Source of the DNA: Stropharia rugosoannulata
Taxonomy: Eukaryota > Basidiomycota > Agaricomycetes > Agaricales > Strophariaceae
Length of the DNA: 64,000 nt
Direction: 5' to 3'
Assembly (NCBI GenBank): GCA_028532985.1
Contig: JANCIK010000003.1
Coordinates: forward strand, 1,002,001 to 1,066,000
Positions 23,895-37,293 of the stretch are shown in pieces. The notes below the pieces were generated by a model, which had not been told where the DNA came from, did not search any database, and saw only the letters and a list, made by a program, of their open reading frames with translations. The position numbers and the translations under genes are program-made. Positions within the stretch are counted from its first letter, which is position 1, and the number at the start of each line of letters is the position of its first letter.

Positions 23895-26036
23895 CTAGTT
23901 AAATAGGAGGAATGGTTCCCAAACAGGTACAACAGTGCCTTTCTCGTCAACATCGATCCAGTGTTTGGTTTCTTCGTCAACTTCTCCCATAGCATTGAGG
24001 TTGCCAAAGGCACGGTCCCAACCAAGGCCAAACGGAGCGAGTTTGCATATAGTTGAGCTAATAAAGTTAGCTAGCAAGGCCCTTGAATATCTGGATAGTC
24101 AACTAACCTGACGGCACATACAACCGCATCAGGTTTGTTATCTTGAGGCTTGGCCCAGAAGCCATCAACAAGTGCTAGGTCAATGATCATGCCAGTGGTA
24201 TCGCTTGTTCGAGTACTGAGATCCAGTTCATCGAATTGCTTTTGGAAGTACTCTCGCTGACTTGCATAATCTCTAAGAATGGGATTTTTAGAATCTACCA
24301 GAGAAAACGTTTGCCCAACATAGAGGTCGTGAAACTCTTTCCGAGCTGTTGGCGAGTCGGTTGCGAGGTAAACGACTGGAAGAGGTGCTTTCGGAGATGA
24401 TTTAGTGTAAAGACGTTTCCATGTCGCTTGAATGGCATTCAGATATTCTGTGATAGGAATCTTACGGTCATGATACAGGAATGATTTGCTCTTCATGTCG
24501 CCGCGTCGGATATGTGTTCCTACGTAGGTAGAGTGACCCTGCCCGTCGACTCGTTCCAAGAACCTTGATAATTCATCGCGCGCCAGTTGAATCAAGGCTT
24601 GTATTTTCGCATTTGGGTGTATTACTGTCTGGAATGAGCGCAGAGACGTTTCATAAATAGGTTTCGAGCGAACGAGGTTATGCCCGTGTCTAAGGAAGCG
24701 GCTTGTTCAACGCATATTACATAGAATTATCCTAGGAACATACCCGTCCTCATAGTGATTGGCAAATTCATGTGAGAAATGATATTTAGCTGTTCTTGCT
24801 GTTACTACCTGTTGCAAGCGCATATAAGATAAATTGATTACGCTATAAACCGAAACTGTATTACCCAGTGTCTGCAAAAAGGTTAGCAAGTTTATACTGG
24901 GACAATCAAAACACACACCTAGCCGTGCGAGGGCACGCAACCAATTCTACGAAGACGGAGTCGGTTAAAATATAATAAACTACGCGCAGAACAGGCTACT
25001 ACCTTGCGGTGGGGGAGCGTTGCATCCCGGCTCAGGTCCCGGTTGCAACGTCCTGACATCTTCAAAGTAATCCTGCCACCTAATCGAAAGCGACATTTAG
25101 TGCGTAGCAAACGGATTGCCATAAGCAAGCGCACTTTCCGCGATTCCAATAGGTATCATCAATTAAAAATGTCCGATTTCTCTGGATTATCTGTCAGAAT
25201 ATGAAATAAATGAAAGGGAGGAAAAGGCGTGTCACCTCGCGGGCTAAAGCTGCAGCTTGCGCGGCCAGCGCCAGATCTGCAGTAAGACCGACCGTACCAT
25301 CCAGCATGTACACAATTGTACTGGAACAAACAGAGGGATCTTCAGCATGAGGGACGTCTGCCGCTCCCATGCCGTTGGTGTCCCAGTAATCGCCATGTTG
25401 CATATACCCACTAAACATCACGGCGCACTCATGGCGGTATTCCATTCCCGTAAGAGGAAAGGTGGTGTAGTTTTCATAGGACAGAATCCGCATATTGCCC
25501 TGAGCGTGTGCCTGACCATTCGCTGCAGGCGAACTAACAGAAGAGGAAGCCGCTGGAGAACCGGCAGCTGCACTGGAAGGCACAGGCGCTTTTGCCCCTA
25601 TGTATCGATGCAGGGCTTCCGGTCGCGTGAGGGAAAGTACGATGAGGATGAGCAAGACGCCAGCCATGAATACACCAAACGCCAGTGGAAGCCGGTCAAG
25701 AAACTTTGAAAGAAACTGAGTCGGATGTAAGAACGTGCCCTTGCCATGATTCCTCCCTGAATTGCTCTCTCGCTCCCGCTCCCGTGCACTGCGCATTGAG
25801 AAACGGACTGTGGATGATGAAGCTAGCAGAGGTGCGGACTGCAGGGTGTTCTGGTCGTCGTAGTCGGCATCGTTTGCTTCAGCCAGGGGGATCTTGGAGA
25901 AACCTTGCTCTAGTCTGCTCGTGCGAGATCCGCTGTGGGGTGTACGGGGTGTGAGTTGTTGATGGGCACTGAAGGGGTGACTTCCATCTGGTATTGCCGA
26001 GGAATTGATATTCGTTAGTGGGCGTGGCCGCGGCAT
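23895..26036 (-). CDS. Type II membrane protein with fucosyltransferase-like domain
   Basis: Exons 26036-25236, 25181-25135, 25079-25003, 24946-24919, 24871-24865, 24808-24744, 24689-24108 and 24057-23895 give 589 residues. A disordered Pro/Ser N-terminus of about 110 residues precedes one membrane helix (LAFGVFMAGVLLILIVLSL), then a Ser/Ala-rich stem and a lumenal domain, the layout of a Golgi glycosyltransferase. The segment THIRRGDMKSKS matches the HxRRxD pattern seen in fucosyltransferases that bind GDP-fucose, and FLIDDTYWNRGKW and LPVVYLATDSP fit that fold. Family placement is by motif only and the acceptor is unknown. One exon is only 7 bases. The acceptor for exon 2 could be 9 bases further upstream (exon start at 25190). 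Confidence 0.75.
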
Positions 26037-26392
26037 GAGCTAATGTAGGCTCTTATTTGAGCGCTGCGAAAGCGCTGCAAAGGATGGTATAAGGAGAGTG
26101 TAGAATGCTCAAACATAATTAGGAAGTCCATCTAAACCGGCAACAATGACGACTGATGTCGGAGGTAACATTGCCAACGATGACACAGCCACCTGAGGCA
26201 GTACGATCGAGCATTTGTTCTATTACATTGCATAAATACTTGTTAAATATTCAATAAGAAATAATAGACAGCTCAATGTCCGTGAATAACCATGATATAG
26301 TCGCAAATTTAACACTTATTAACTCCTGGGCCGACGATTGTTCACAGAGTGGAGAGGTGAACCTCATTGTTTGCGCATAGTAGGCTCAAGCG
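26037..26392. other. Intergenic region
   Basis: Upstream DNA of the fucosyltransferase-like gene and 3' flank of the secreted protein gene. AT-rich, with no recognisable gene. Confidence 0.6.
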
Positions 26393-27099
26393 TTAAACAG
26401 GAAGACTTGGGACAGCAGCGGGACTGTTCGGAGGATTTACGGGCATTTGGAGAGAAGCGGTGGACGTAGAAGCTGAAGCTGAAGATGACTGACTATCAAC
26501 ATTCTGCACGGACTGAGTGGGTCCTGGGTCTGCAGAAGGTGTTGAAGAGGCACTGGGTGTGGCGGTTGAGCCCAAACTGTCCGGTGAGGCTTTTACGGCA
26601 GCAATGTTCGGCGCAGCAGATAATGTAATTTGTAGGTTGCGGGACACCTCCTGGATAGCTGCATTAAGGGCGGCTATGTCTTGCGGATTGACACTCGGTA
26701 GCGCACATCCACCATGGACCAAGTCGGACAATACTTTACCAAGTGCCGGCCCCATAATCGGTACACAGCTAACGATATCAACAATATTGACAGCAGGTGT
26801 GCCATTATCACGAGATTCTATAAATTGCACTGTAAAGGATCTGCAAAACCCTTTAGAACATGATGATGGAACTCACGAAGCTGCGGGCTTTCTTCCATGA
26901 GTATGTTGCTTCCATCGGTGACTAGTTGTTCTGTTGGTTGTACAGGCGCAGCGCTTAACGCAGACGAGACTTGGGTTGTGGTTGAGGAAGCTGATACTGT
27001 CGTTTGGTTCGAGTCCCCGGCTGGCGCAGCCAAGCACGAAGAGGAGGAAGACAGAGCCAACGAGGCCAAGAGGATGGACGAGCTGGCGGAGACTTTCAT
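26393..27099 (-). CDS. Small secreted Ser/Thr-rich protein
   Basis: Exons 27099-26877 and 26829-26393 give 219 residues. The N-terminus is a clear signal peptide: MKVSASSSILLASLALSSSS then CLAAPAG with a likely cleavage after Ala. A Ser/Thr-rich stretch follows, probably O-glycosylated. The core has FIESRDNGTPAVNIVDIVSC and a second Cys in HGGCALP, so one disulfide is possible. The C-terminus is again Ser/Pro/Thr-rich and lacks a clear GPI signal. I do not recognise the family; it may be a cell-wall or extracellular protein. A TATATAAG box sits about 63 bases upstream of the ATG. The upstream Met at 27153 would bury the signal peptide, so 27099 is chosen. Confidence 0.8.
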
Positions 27100-27161
27100 G
27101 TTCACGGGTTTAAATATTTCAAATGCAGAGTATGGCAGGAAACAATGACCCATAGGTAAAG

Positions 27162-27169
27162 CTTATATA
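27162..27169 (-). promoter_or_regulatory. TATA box (TATATAAG)
   Basis: On the minus strand the sequence reads TATATAAG 63-70 bases upstream of the secreted protein ATG, a usual place for a TATA box in fungal genes with short leaders. Confidence 0.55.
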
Positions 27170-27263
27170 TTCAGACTGCATGGTATAGGAGGGCGTAGGC
27201 TAGACTGGAGAGCAGGCTGATAGTAGATGATGCAGAGACACCTTCGATCGCAAAGACACACGG

Positions 27264-27553
27264 TCAACCCCGTCTACGACTTTCCATTTCCCAGATTTCG
27301 CCCTGGCCGAAGGGTGCGCCTCTTCCTGGACGATAACCAGCGTTCTGCGCTCGAGCGCCAAGGACTGAATATTCCCACCAGGTCGAGAGCGAGCGCCGCA
27401 GCGGGGCCCCCATGCAGGAGGACAGGAAGCACCAGAATATGAAGGCAGTGCTGGGCGGAGATGAGGGACTTGGAGCGGCGTGGAGGGCAGGACTTACATG
27501 AGCACGGCAAAGAAAACGAGGAGGGGCATTAGAGCAGCTATGCTGTCGTCCAT
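27264..27553 (-). CDS. 80-residue single-pass membrane microprotein
   Basis: Two exons, 27553-27498 and 27450-27264, join through a 47-base intron to give 80 residues. The start MDDSIAALMPLLVFFAVL continues across the intron into ITAFIFWCFLSSC, making one strongly hydrophobic helix. A basic stretch (PLRRSLSTWW) follows, then a Gly/Arg-rich tail ending MESRRRG. The hydrophobic segment is built precisely from both exons, with canonical GTAAGT donor and CCCAG acceptor, which supports a real gene even though it is too short for most gene finders. Function is unknown. The basic side after the helix suggests the tail faces the cytosol or matrix. The next gene upstream, a CDF transporter, is divergent. 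Confidence 0.65.
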
Positions 27554-27952
27554 AGGAGATAGTGGGTGCCAAATCGGGAGCCTCGCACGTTGCTAATTCT
27601 GGCCGGCGGTCGGTGGCGCGTGCCCTCACATCTGAGTTCGGAACGGAGTCTGAATATGTCGGGGGGGTATCAAAGTTCCGGGCTGTGCGCCCTTCCAGCC
27701 CATTGTTCCCCCCAGGAGACCTTACGCCGCAGAGAGTCGACGTGGAGCGCAGACCCGCAACAGTGAGTGCGTTTGGTTTCGTTGTTTTGGGTCCGGCAGC
27801 CATTGCCCTGGGACACCCGACACAGTGGTACGCGGAAGATTAGCTTCATTAGATTCCGCCGCGACCCTACCCACTGTTTCGGGTCGTTCCCACTTGCCTC
27901 CAATATTCCCTTGTACCTCGTATTCACCTCCTTGTACATCCCGTAGGTGGCC
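27554..27952. other. Divergent promoter region
   Basis: Lies between the ATGs of the microprotein (minus) and the CDF transporter (plus), and should contain both promoters. A 95-codon minus-strand frame crosses most of it but has no support (see rejected items). Confidence 0.6.
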
Positions 27953-29828
27953 ATGACAGACCTCAAATCATCCTCGACGTCAACCCTCGCAAAGGTACCG
28001 TCCTTTCTCTCCCTGCACGCCCGTTCTTATCCATTTTTCATCAGTCCTCCGACAGAGTGGTACCTGATCAAGCCGAATCCCATACAGATATCGAGCGAGC
28101 CTCTGGATCCACCTCGCTCATTCCAGTGGACCCATACCAAATTCGAGATGGCATCGTCGCTGATGAGGAACTCGCTGGCCTCCGCAACCGCAAAAAGGGC
28201 AAGGCCGTTGCCAAATACCAATTGCGGCAGAATAACGTTCGTCATATACCAGCCACCGCGTAACTTTACACGTTAATCAAGACTTCGTACTCAGCTCATC
28301 TCTGCTCTGCTCAAGCCTATGGAGGAGCATTCTGATGACGCAAAGGCCGAGGAAGAAGCCGCTAGGTTACCTGTACGCTGCTTATCCTTTGTCCAACCTG
28401 CCACCATTCATGTGTCCGTGATAGGTTAAGATTGCCATCTATTCAAGTTTAATATGCAATTTTGCGCTTTGCGTGCTGCAATGTTTGTTCTTTTGTAATG
28501 CCCACCGTCTATCACTGACTTTTTTGTATAGTATATGCTGCAATTTCTTCTGTCTCGTTGTCCCTTTTGGCTACCGGTATTGATTCTGTGTTCGACATTG
28601 GAAGCAATGTTTTATTGTTTTGGCTTCATCGCAAGGCCGCCGGCCTGGATAGCAGCAAATGGCCCGTAGGGGGTGCCCGTCTCGAAACTATTGGGAATAT
28701 TGTTTACGGTGTGTATCGTAATAGTGTTGGTAGTCTCGTCTACTGACATGTGTTGCACAGGATTCCTGTGGGTCGCTTAAAATAAATCCTCCATGGAGAG
28801 CCCACTAATAAGTATCTCCAAAGGATGGGCTCCGTCAATCTAGTCGTCATCGTCGAGTCTGCACGTACGCTTATTGACCACAAGGGTGATAATACTACGC
28901 CGTTCCATCTACCGTCCATCATCGCCGTCGGCGCTGCTCTTGGTAAGGCTCCGAGTACTTATTTTTACTTCGACTAATTCATGTCCTCCAGGCGTCAAAT
29001 TCCTGCTGTTCCTGTACAGCTTCTCATTGCGCCACAAGTCAAGTCAAGTACAAGTTTTGTGGCAAGATCACCGAAACGACTTGTGGATCAATGGATTTGG
29101 TTCGCTTCTACACCTTCCTTTGGAAATCTGTCATGCTAAAAGTTCTCAGGTATTCTCATGTCATGTTTGGGAAGCAAACTTCGCTGGTGTACGTGTTACG
29201 AAAACTCGCGGTTGTAATAAACACTCATCTTATTGCAGGGCTTGATCCAACTGGTGCCATCATAGTGCGTTTCTAGACCGCGCTCCATGTACCATGCGTT
29301 AATCCTCCATAGATTGGCGCTGGCGTTATTATTTCTTGGGGACGCACAATCTACAGAGAATTTGAACTCCTTGCCGGAAAGTCGGCATCGCATGATTTCT
29401 TACAGCTACTCATCTACAAAGCGGCAACGTTTACTGATGAGATCGAAAAGGTTGATACCGTCCGGGCATACCATGTTAGTATTTCAGCATCGAGTGCTTT
29501 CATATCACTTGCTAACAATTTTCTCCGTTCAGAGTGGACCGGTAAGCATTCCAAAGAAGTCTAGGTTTTATATAATTTCTTATCTTCAACAGGATTATTT
29601 TGTGGAAGTGGATATTGTAATGGATGCGAATACCCCCCTTTACAAAGCGCATGATATCAGCCAACGCCTCCAGGATAAACTAGAGGTCCTTCCGAACGTC
29701 GAGCGTGCGTTTGTACACGTAGACCATGAGTGGACACATACTCCTGTACGTGTTTACCAGTGTAACTTCATGATCACATGCTGACACTTTTGCAGGAACA
29801 TCGGAAACCGAAGCCAGCACTGTACTAA
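27953..29828 (+). CDS. Cation diffusion facilitator, manganese-type
   Basis: Exports a divalent metal from cytosol to an organelle or outside by proton exchange. Exons 27953-27994, 28045-28236, 28295-28372, 28425-28482, 28532-28708, 28761-28767, 28824-28942, 28992-29099, 29150-29188, 29239-29264, 29313-29474, 29533-29541, 29593-29745 and 29796-29828 give 400 residues. Metal-site motifs are DSVFD (Asp141, Asp145) in one helix and DHRND (Asp250, Asp254) in another. In this family DxxxD pairs are typical of manganese rather than zinc transport. The C-terminal cytosolic domain ([21 protein letters not shown] ... AFVHVDHE) is complete. Two exons are only 7 and 9 bases; both are required for the conserved protein. 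Metal choice is inferred from the motif. Confidence 0.93.
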
Positions 29829-31165
29829 TGACTTTCACGATTTTGTAACGACTTCGCTTTTTTCATCTATGCACATTGTCTTGGTTAGATAATCCAGGGG
29901 ATCTCGAAGTTTATCGTAGACTATAGGAATAATTATGCGAATCTTTCGTGCATCAAGGATCAAGACTCCCGAGTGCTCCGAGTTGCAGATGCTTCTGCAC
30001 TGCGCATGCACATGTGTTGTGTCCGTGCTCTCTTATGCTCTGTGCTGCAGAAGTTATCAGGTTGACTGCGGGTATGTTTGACGGCAAATAAGCAGTTCCT
30101 TGCTCTCACAACCGGTCATCGTGCTTGCAATTTTGTTTGATATGAGACCACACGAGGACCGAAAAGCAGACGCGAAGTCAAGTCCCTCCGATGTTCATGG
30201 GAACGGCTAGCCTACGTCAATGACGGTGGTATTCCAGGCAGGCCAAAAAATGACATCCGAGGAAGTACTTCACACATTCCATTTCCTTTACTTTGGGTAA
30301 GCGTGGGGTCGCATGTATTCGGGAGACGTTGAAGTCGGAGATGGCTCCCGGAGGTTGGCTATTATGGCGGGCAAGAATAGCCAAGGGCCATATGCGCCCT
30401 ACAGTCATTTATCCGCCTTTGTCGCTTGTTTCACTGATGTTCTTCCGTTTGCAAAATTATGGCCCATGAGGATGTTCTCTGAAGAGCCGAAGGTCATTCG
30501 AGCGGCCATGAGGTGGAGTGCACCGTCTCCGCCTTCCGGAGTCAAGCAACTTGTTGTAGGCTGCAGCCCTGGGTCTAAATACGCCCCTTTCCCTTTAAAA
30601 GTCAAAACGGTAGCGGCCAATATCTCCCGAGTTACAGTAATGCCTACTTATGAGAGGAGCACCCATCAGCTATGCAGGTAAGCGCACCTTAGCGCCTCCC
30701 GGCGACAACATGTACAACAGAGAAAAGGTGATCCGAACCAAAGAAGTATTCAAAATGCGGAATGCTCCGCACTGATTCGGGCAGCGCACAGCGGGGTGCA
30801 CAAAGCTGGGGCGGGGCGGCATACAGGGGGAAAGGGCAGGTTGGGAGAGGGCGACCAAGAAAGAAGGCCCTGTCCCGATTTGGCAGTTGAGACTGTTGGT
30901 GCTTTGTTGAGGCTTTGTATATACCTTAAGCTCCAGCTCTGAACAATTCAGTCCGACTCATCCGTTACCCCTTTCCTGTCCTTTGCCTTTCCACCTCGTA
31001 TTCGACATCGGCCAGCTAGCGGTCGACCGCAAGCGCACATCTATCTCCACGTTCTCCGTTGGATTTTCATTCCGAAAGGGGTTGATCTAGTTCAACTTCG
31101 TTGGAGGCGGCCAATTTAATTGCGTTCATATCTTTCTATTCGACTTCTACTGGTTAGATTTGCAA
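29829..31165. other. Long intergenic region upstream of the GCK-III kinase
   Basis: The longest stretch with no gene. Two opposed frames (30313-30681 plus; 30405-30620 minus) have no recognisable domain or splice logic. A TATATA at 30918-30923 followed by a C/T-rich tract from about 30955 looks like a fungal promoter with a long 5' leader for the kinase at 31166. No RNA gene or transposon ends were seen. Confidence 0.5.
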
Positions 31166-33291
<2,126 letters not shown>

Positions 33292-33526
33292 TCGCACTGT
33301 CCTTGCTAACTTTTGCTGCTAACTCGACCTCAGTGCATGCATAGAAATACACTTCTCAATATTCCACATTGTTAAGGACTACTTGCTGTTCGCGATGACG
33401 TTAGGAACAACCTCTAACTTACATCACACGTATTTGCCATCGTTCACTTAGTCGATTTGTTTTCTGTATATCTTGTATATCATCCATTTCCACTGGACAA
33501 GTAATAAAAATCAATACAGTACCCCG

Positions 33527-36500
33527 TCATGCCGTCTTATCTATGTCATTAGTCCTTTTCTTCTTGCCTGTGCCCTTTTTCTTCGATCGCACGACCTTGA
33601 TCGTTTCCACAGGTTTGACATCATCTCCGTCAACATATTCTTGGAAGGAGGTCAATTGTGGTGTCCCAGGACCGCTCGAAGGAGTAACCGTCGTTGTAGA
33701 GAGTATAGGAGGTTGTGGCTCTTTGGCACCCGCTGGCATCTCACCATTCCTGTCAATGGTAAAGGAGGTTGAGCCCCCAGATGACTGCAGTGTCGGTCGT
33801 AATGATACAAGCCCTCGGCCGCGCAAATCTGATGAAATTTTAGTATGTTCTGGAATGTTATATATCGTCTTGTTAATACCTGGTTCAATGGCAGGCATAT
33901 CATTCAAATGTACTACTGGTATTGAATCCACGTCGATGTCGCCCTTCCGTTTCGGTTGCTCGTCAAAGATGTAATACGGGTCGTCCTTCATCTGTTCCAG
34001 TCTCTCCGCTTTGCGCTGATTGTTACACCACATTCAACAAATGATTGGGACGGTAAAGAATATGCAGTACCTTTTCACGAGTTGCCAATTCTTCTGGAGT
34101 CTCATCACTGCCAGGTATGAGCTGGACACCATTTGAAGGCTTCTTTCTATTGGTGGATGATTCCACGGCCTTGTCTTTTCCCTTCTTACTTCTCTTCTTT
34201 TTCTTTTCTGTCCCATCTCCATCCTTGGTCTCAGTGGTTAGCGTGTCTAGGATCGGTTCTGGAGGTGGGACAATCCATGCATCCAAATCCAATCCCTCAG
34301 GCACAGGAACACTAGCCTGTGCACCATCTGCAACCGGATTAAGTTCATAGGCGCCTATCAAGGGGTGTATAAGGTACAAGCTCTTCGGGAATTTGACCTC
34401 GTTGACTAGATTGAAATCATCCACTGTCAATGTATCAGGGACAATATTAAGATCTGCTTTCGGTCGATAAGAGTTTAAGTCTGCCTGAATGAAAGAGAAG
34501 AGCTGTTGAACATTTGCTGCCTACAAATACACAACACGTTATACATTTGTGCCACTGCGGAAAGTGTATCACGTACACGCTCTTGCACTTCAATATGCTG
34601 GCTGGCAGATAGTTCTTCCACTCGGATCAGAATTGATTCAACAACTTGTTTGAGTCCTGGTAACGCCTCATCGTCCCACCGCTGAGCCAATTCCGAGGCC
34701 CAAAATCCAAAGACTTTGAGAACCGCTTGAACGTACATGGCAATGATCTCCGGCGATAGATTTACGATATTCAGTTGCAGCAAGTAAGGCAATAATTTTT
34801 CCGGTTCTTGTAGTTCTCTATTAAAAAGTGTGAATGATTATTCTTAAATAGAAAGGCAGGACACACTTACAATGCATATTCACCACATATCCATGCCGCT
34901 GCCCAAAGAACCTCCGAGCAACTGCCTTCCTCGCGCGCATTTTGGATTAAGGTGTCATCACTTATGAGTGTGTACATCAGTTGCACTGCGTATCTGCGCA
35001 CTCCGCGAACTCTGCCGACCACATCCACTATTTGATCCCGGATTTCAGATCCCACATCTACGTTGACCACATGAGCCAAATCAACGAGCACAGACAAATA
35101 CCATTCGAAATTCGTGACGTTTTCGTACATCGACCGAGAGGACATGTTTAGTATTCGCTGTGCCAAGGTCAAACGATATGCAGGTGAGTGCGAAGAGCTG
35201 ATAGTTTTGGTCACTGCTGGGCTTGAAGAAGAAGAGACATTTTGCAACAGCGATTGAGTCGCTGTTGACACACTTGACGGGCTATCCTGCACTAGATTAG
35301 CCAAAAGTTGCTGTACAATAGATTGCAGGTTGTCTGGATTGGCCTAGATATGCAAGTGTTAAATTTGATTTATATCTATAACGAACAGTTTACCATTGCA
35401 GAGAGTAGGTCCAGAGCGCGAATGCGAATGGTAGTGTCTGGATCATTTATGCTGGAGAGAATGATGTCCTGGTACTCTGCTATGAGATAGGGGTGGGTTG
35501 GAATGATTTTCGCCATGGCCAGCAAAGCAATGTACTTCACTAGCATTTTATGAGCATGTTAAAGGGCCACAAGGTGAAAATGAGCATACAGTTCTGGTCT
35601 GCGTCTTGAATAAAGTTGGCTAATTTTGACACACACATCTTTGCCAATGCATCCCCCGATGTTCCTTGCAGCATTCCACCAATGATACAAGTGTGTACAC
35701 ATTCATATAAGAGAGAGATAGCAGGCGTCGTTGATATGAGATCGGTTATAGGCCCCTGCAGCTTTTTTACTAGACGCGGTTCATGAGGGGATAAAGAACC
35801 GAACTAATAGCCTGACACGTTAGATGGGACATCTAATGCAGATCAGGAAAGTTTGCACCAGTTTGACAATCTTGATGAGCATCCAATTATTAGTTGAAGA
35901 TGTTAGCAAGTGAAATAGCTGCGGTGCAAGCGATAAGTAATCCCTAGGATTTTTCCTGGCCAGTTCGCACACTACGTTGACGGTTGTAGCAACGACAGCT
36001 GAAGTGACGTCTTGAAATGAGCAAATGCGACTGAAATTGAAGAAGCTCACCAGGATCTGAGTCCATCAACTTCTCTTCTAGACGAGAGCGGGCTTGCTTT
36101 ATCGCATCCGGATATTTCACCAAGCTTTTGTATAAGGCAATAATGGCGCGCTTCCTGATATTAGGCCTTGAGTGATTTAGCATTGCAATCAGTTCCGGAG
36201 TAATGTCGCGAGCTAGTTCTGAAGTAACAATATGGGATAGGCCGTCCAGCGTTATAGCAGTATCTACTGGACTTGAGCTCAAGTCCTGAGGAATAAATAA
36301 ATGCTACAGATGGATCAGAGGGGGCATACCTTCTTCAGCAAATTTGTCGTCAACATTAGGACATCTGTGTCTTGATCAAATGACTGTGCAGCAGCCAGGT
36401 ATCCTATGCTCTTCAGGTGCGCTTTTGGTGATGACATGACTTCGACAACATGGAACGATGCCCAATTCATGTCGCCGTAACCTAGCATATCAAGCTGGAT

Positions 36501-36703
36501 AAAACGAGTCAGCACAACCAACAAAGAACCCACTGCACGAGACATACATATGTGAGTTTGAGAACTGCACCGGCCTTCAGTTCCATATCGTCAGACTTTA
36601 TTTCCTGTCTAATCTCGTCTATTGCTTTAGCAATGAACCTGGCTTCATCTTTCTTATTGGCGCGCAGACCTCGCACGAGGTCCTGTAGTGTGCGTTCCCA
36701 CAT
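33527..36703 (-). CDS. APL5: AP-3 adaptor complex subunit delta
   Basis: Large subunit of the AP-3 coat that carries cargo from Golgi/endosome to the vacuole. Exons 36703-36548, 36494-36330, 36285-36051, 36010-35859, 35803-35590, 35539-35394, 35343-34871, 34817-34577, 34520-34071, 34015-33880 and 33828-33527 give 889 residues. The adaptin N-terminal solenoid opens with MWERTLQDLVRGLRANKKDE and KLTYLDMLGYGDMNWASFHVVEVM, diagnostic of delta, then HEAT-like helices to about residue 600. The rest is a Lys/Glu/Pro-rich hinge with basic runs (KKKKRSKKGK) and a Lys-rich C-terminus. There is no folded ear domain, as in other fungal delta subunits. Confidence 0.95.
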
Positions 36704-37293
36704 TTGGGATCAGTATAGGGCGAAATAACGACAGAGTAAGGAACTGTTATATCATAGATGCAGATGATGTTTTAATGAACAGCAGCACCAGAGTTGTGAC
36801 CAGGAGGCATAGTATGATGACGTCTGGAGTTGATGCAGCATTATTGCTCAGGATCACGTGAGGGATCGCTTACTTCATGTCTCACGTTCATCGCAGCAGT
36901 CGCTGGGGTGCGTGTTGTACACCTTGCACAGCACTGCGCAGTCTCGACGTCGCTTCTTTTCACCCCGGGAGGACGTTGCCCACCTGAGAGTGCTTATGCT
37001 TGAAAAGCTACTGTCTACCCGACGTCTATCAATCTCGTTCCGCCACATTTTACGTTGGTCCTGATTGCGTCAATTGCGAAGCAACGTTGAAGTTTGAATA
37101 GTCACAACGGCCCCTGAACGGCCTCAACATTCCTTTTCAGTTGCGGTTCTACGGGATCAGTTTGCTCTTGGTTGGTTCCTTATGCTTTTTCACATGAAGC
37201 TTTTGTTAATTTGGTGCACCTTTGCTACTTTGCTAGCCATCTTCTATATGCATTGCAGCTACTAAATCATTGCACTAAAGAGAGACTCGGCGA
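36704..37293. other. Divergent promoter region, APL5 and RhoGEF
   Basis: Lies between two divergent start codons and should hold both promoters. No gene or structured repeat is seen. Confidence 0.6.

Noticed and set aside
27670..27954. Minus-strand frame of about 95 codons whose ATG overlaps that of the CDF gene (CATG)
   Set aside because: No domain, no splice signal, and it lies in the divergent promoter region; overlap of the two ATGs is a property of CATG.
30313..30681. Plus-strand frame of 122 codons
   Set aside because: Opposed by another frame on the minus strand, no recognisable motif and no neighbouring exon signals; reported only as a gap.
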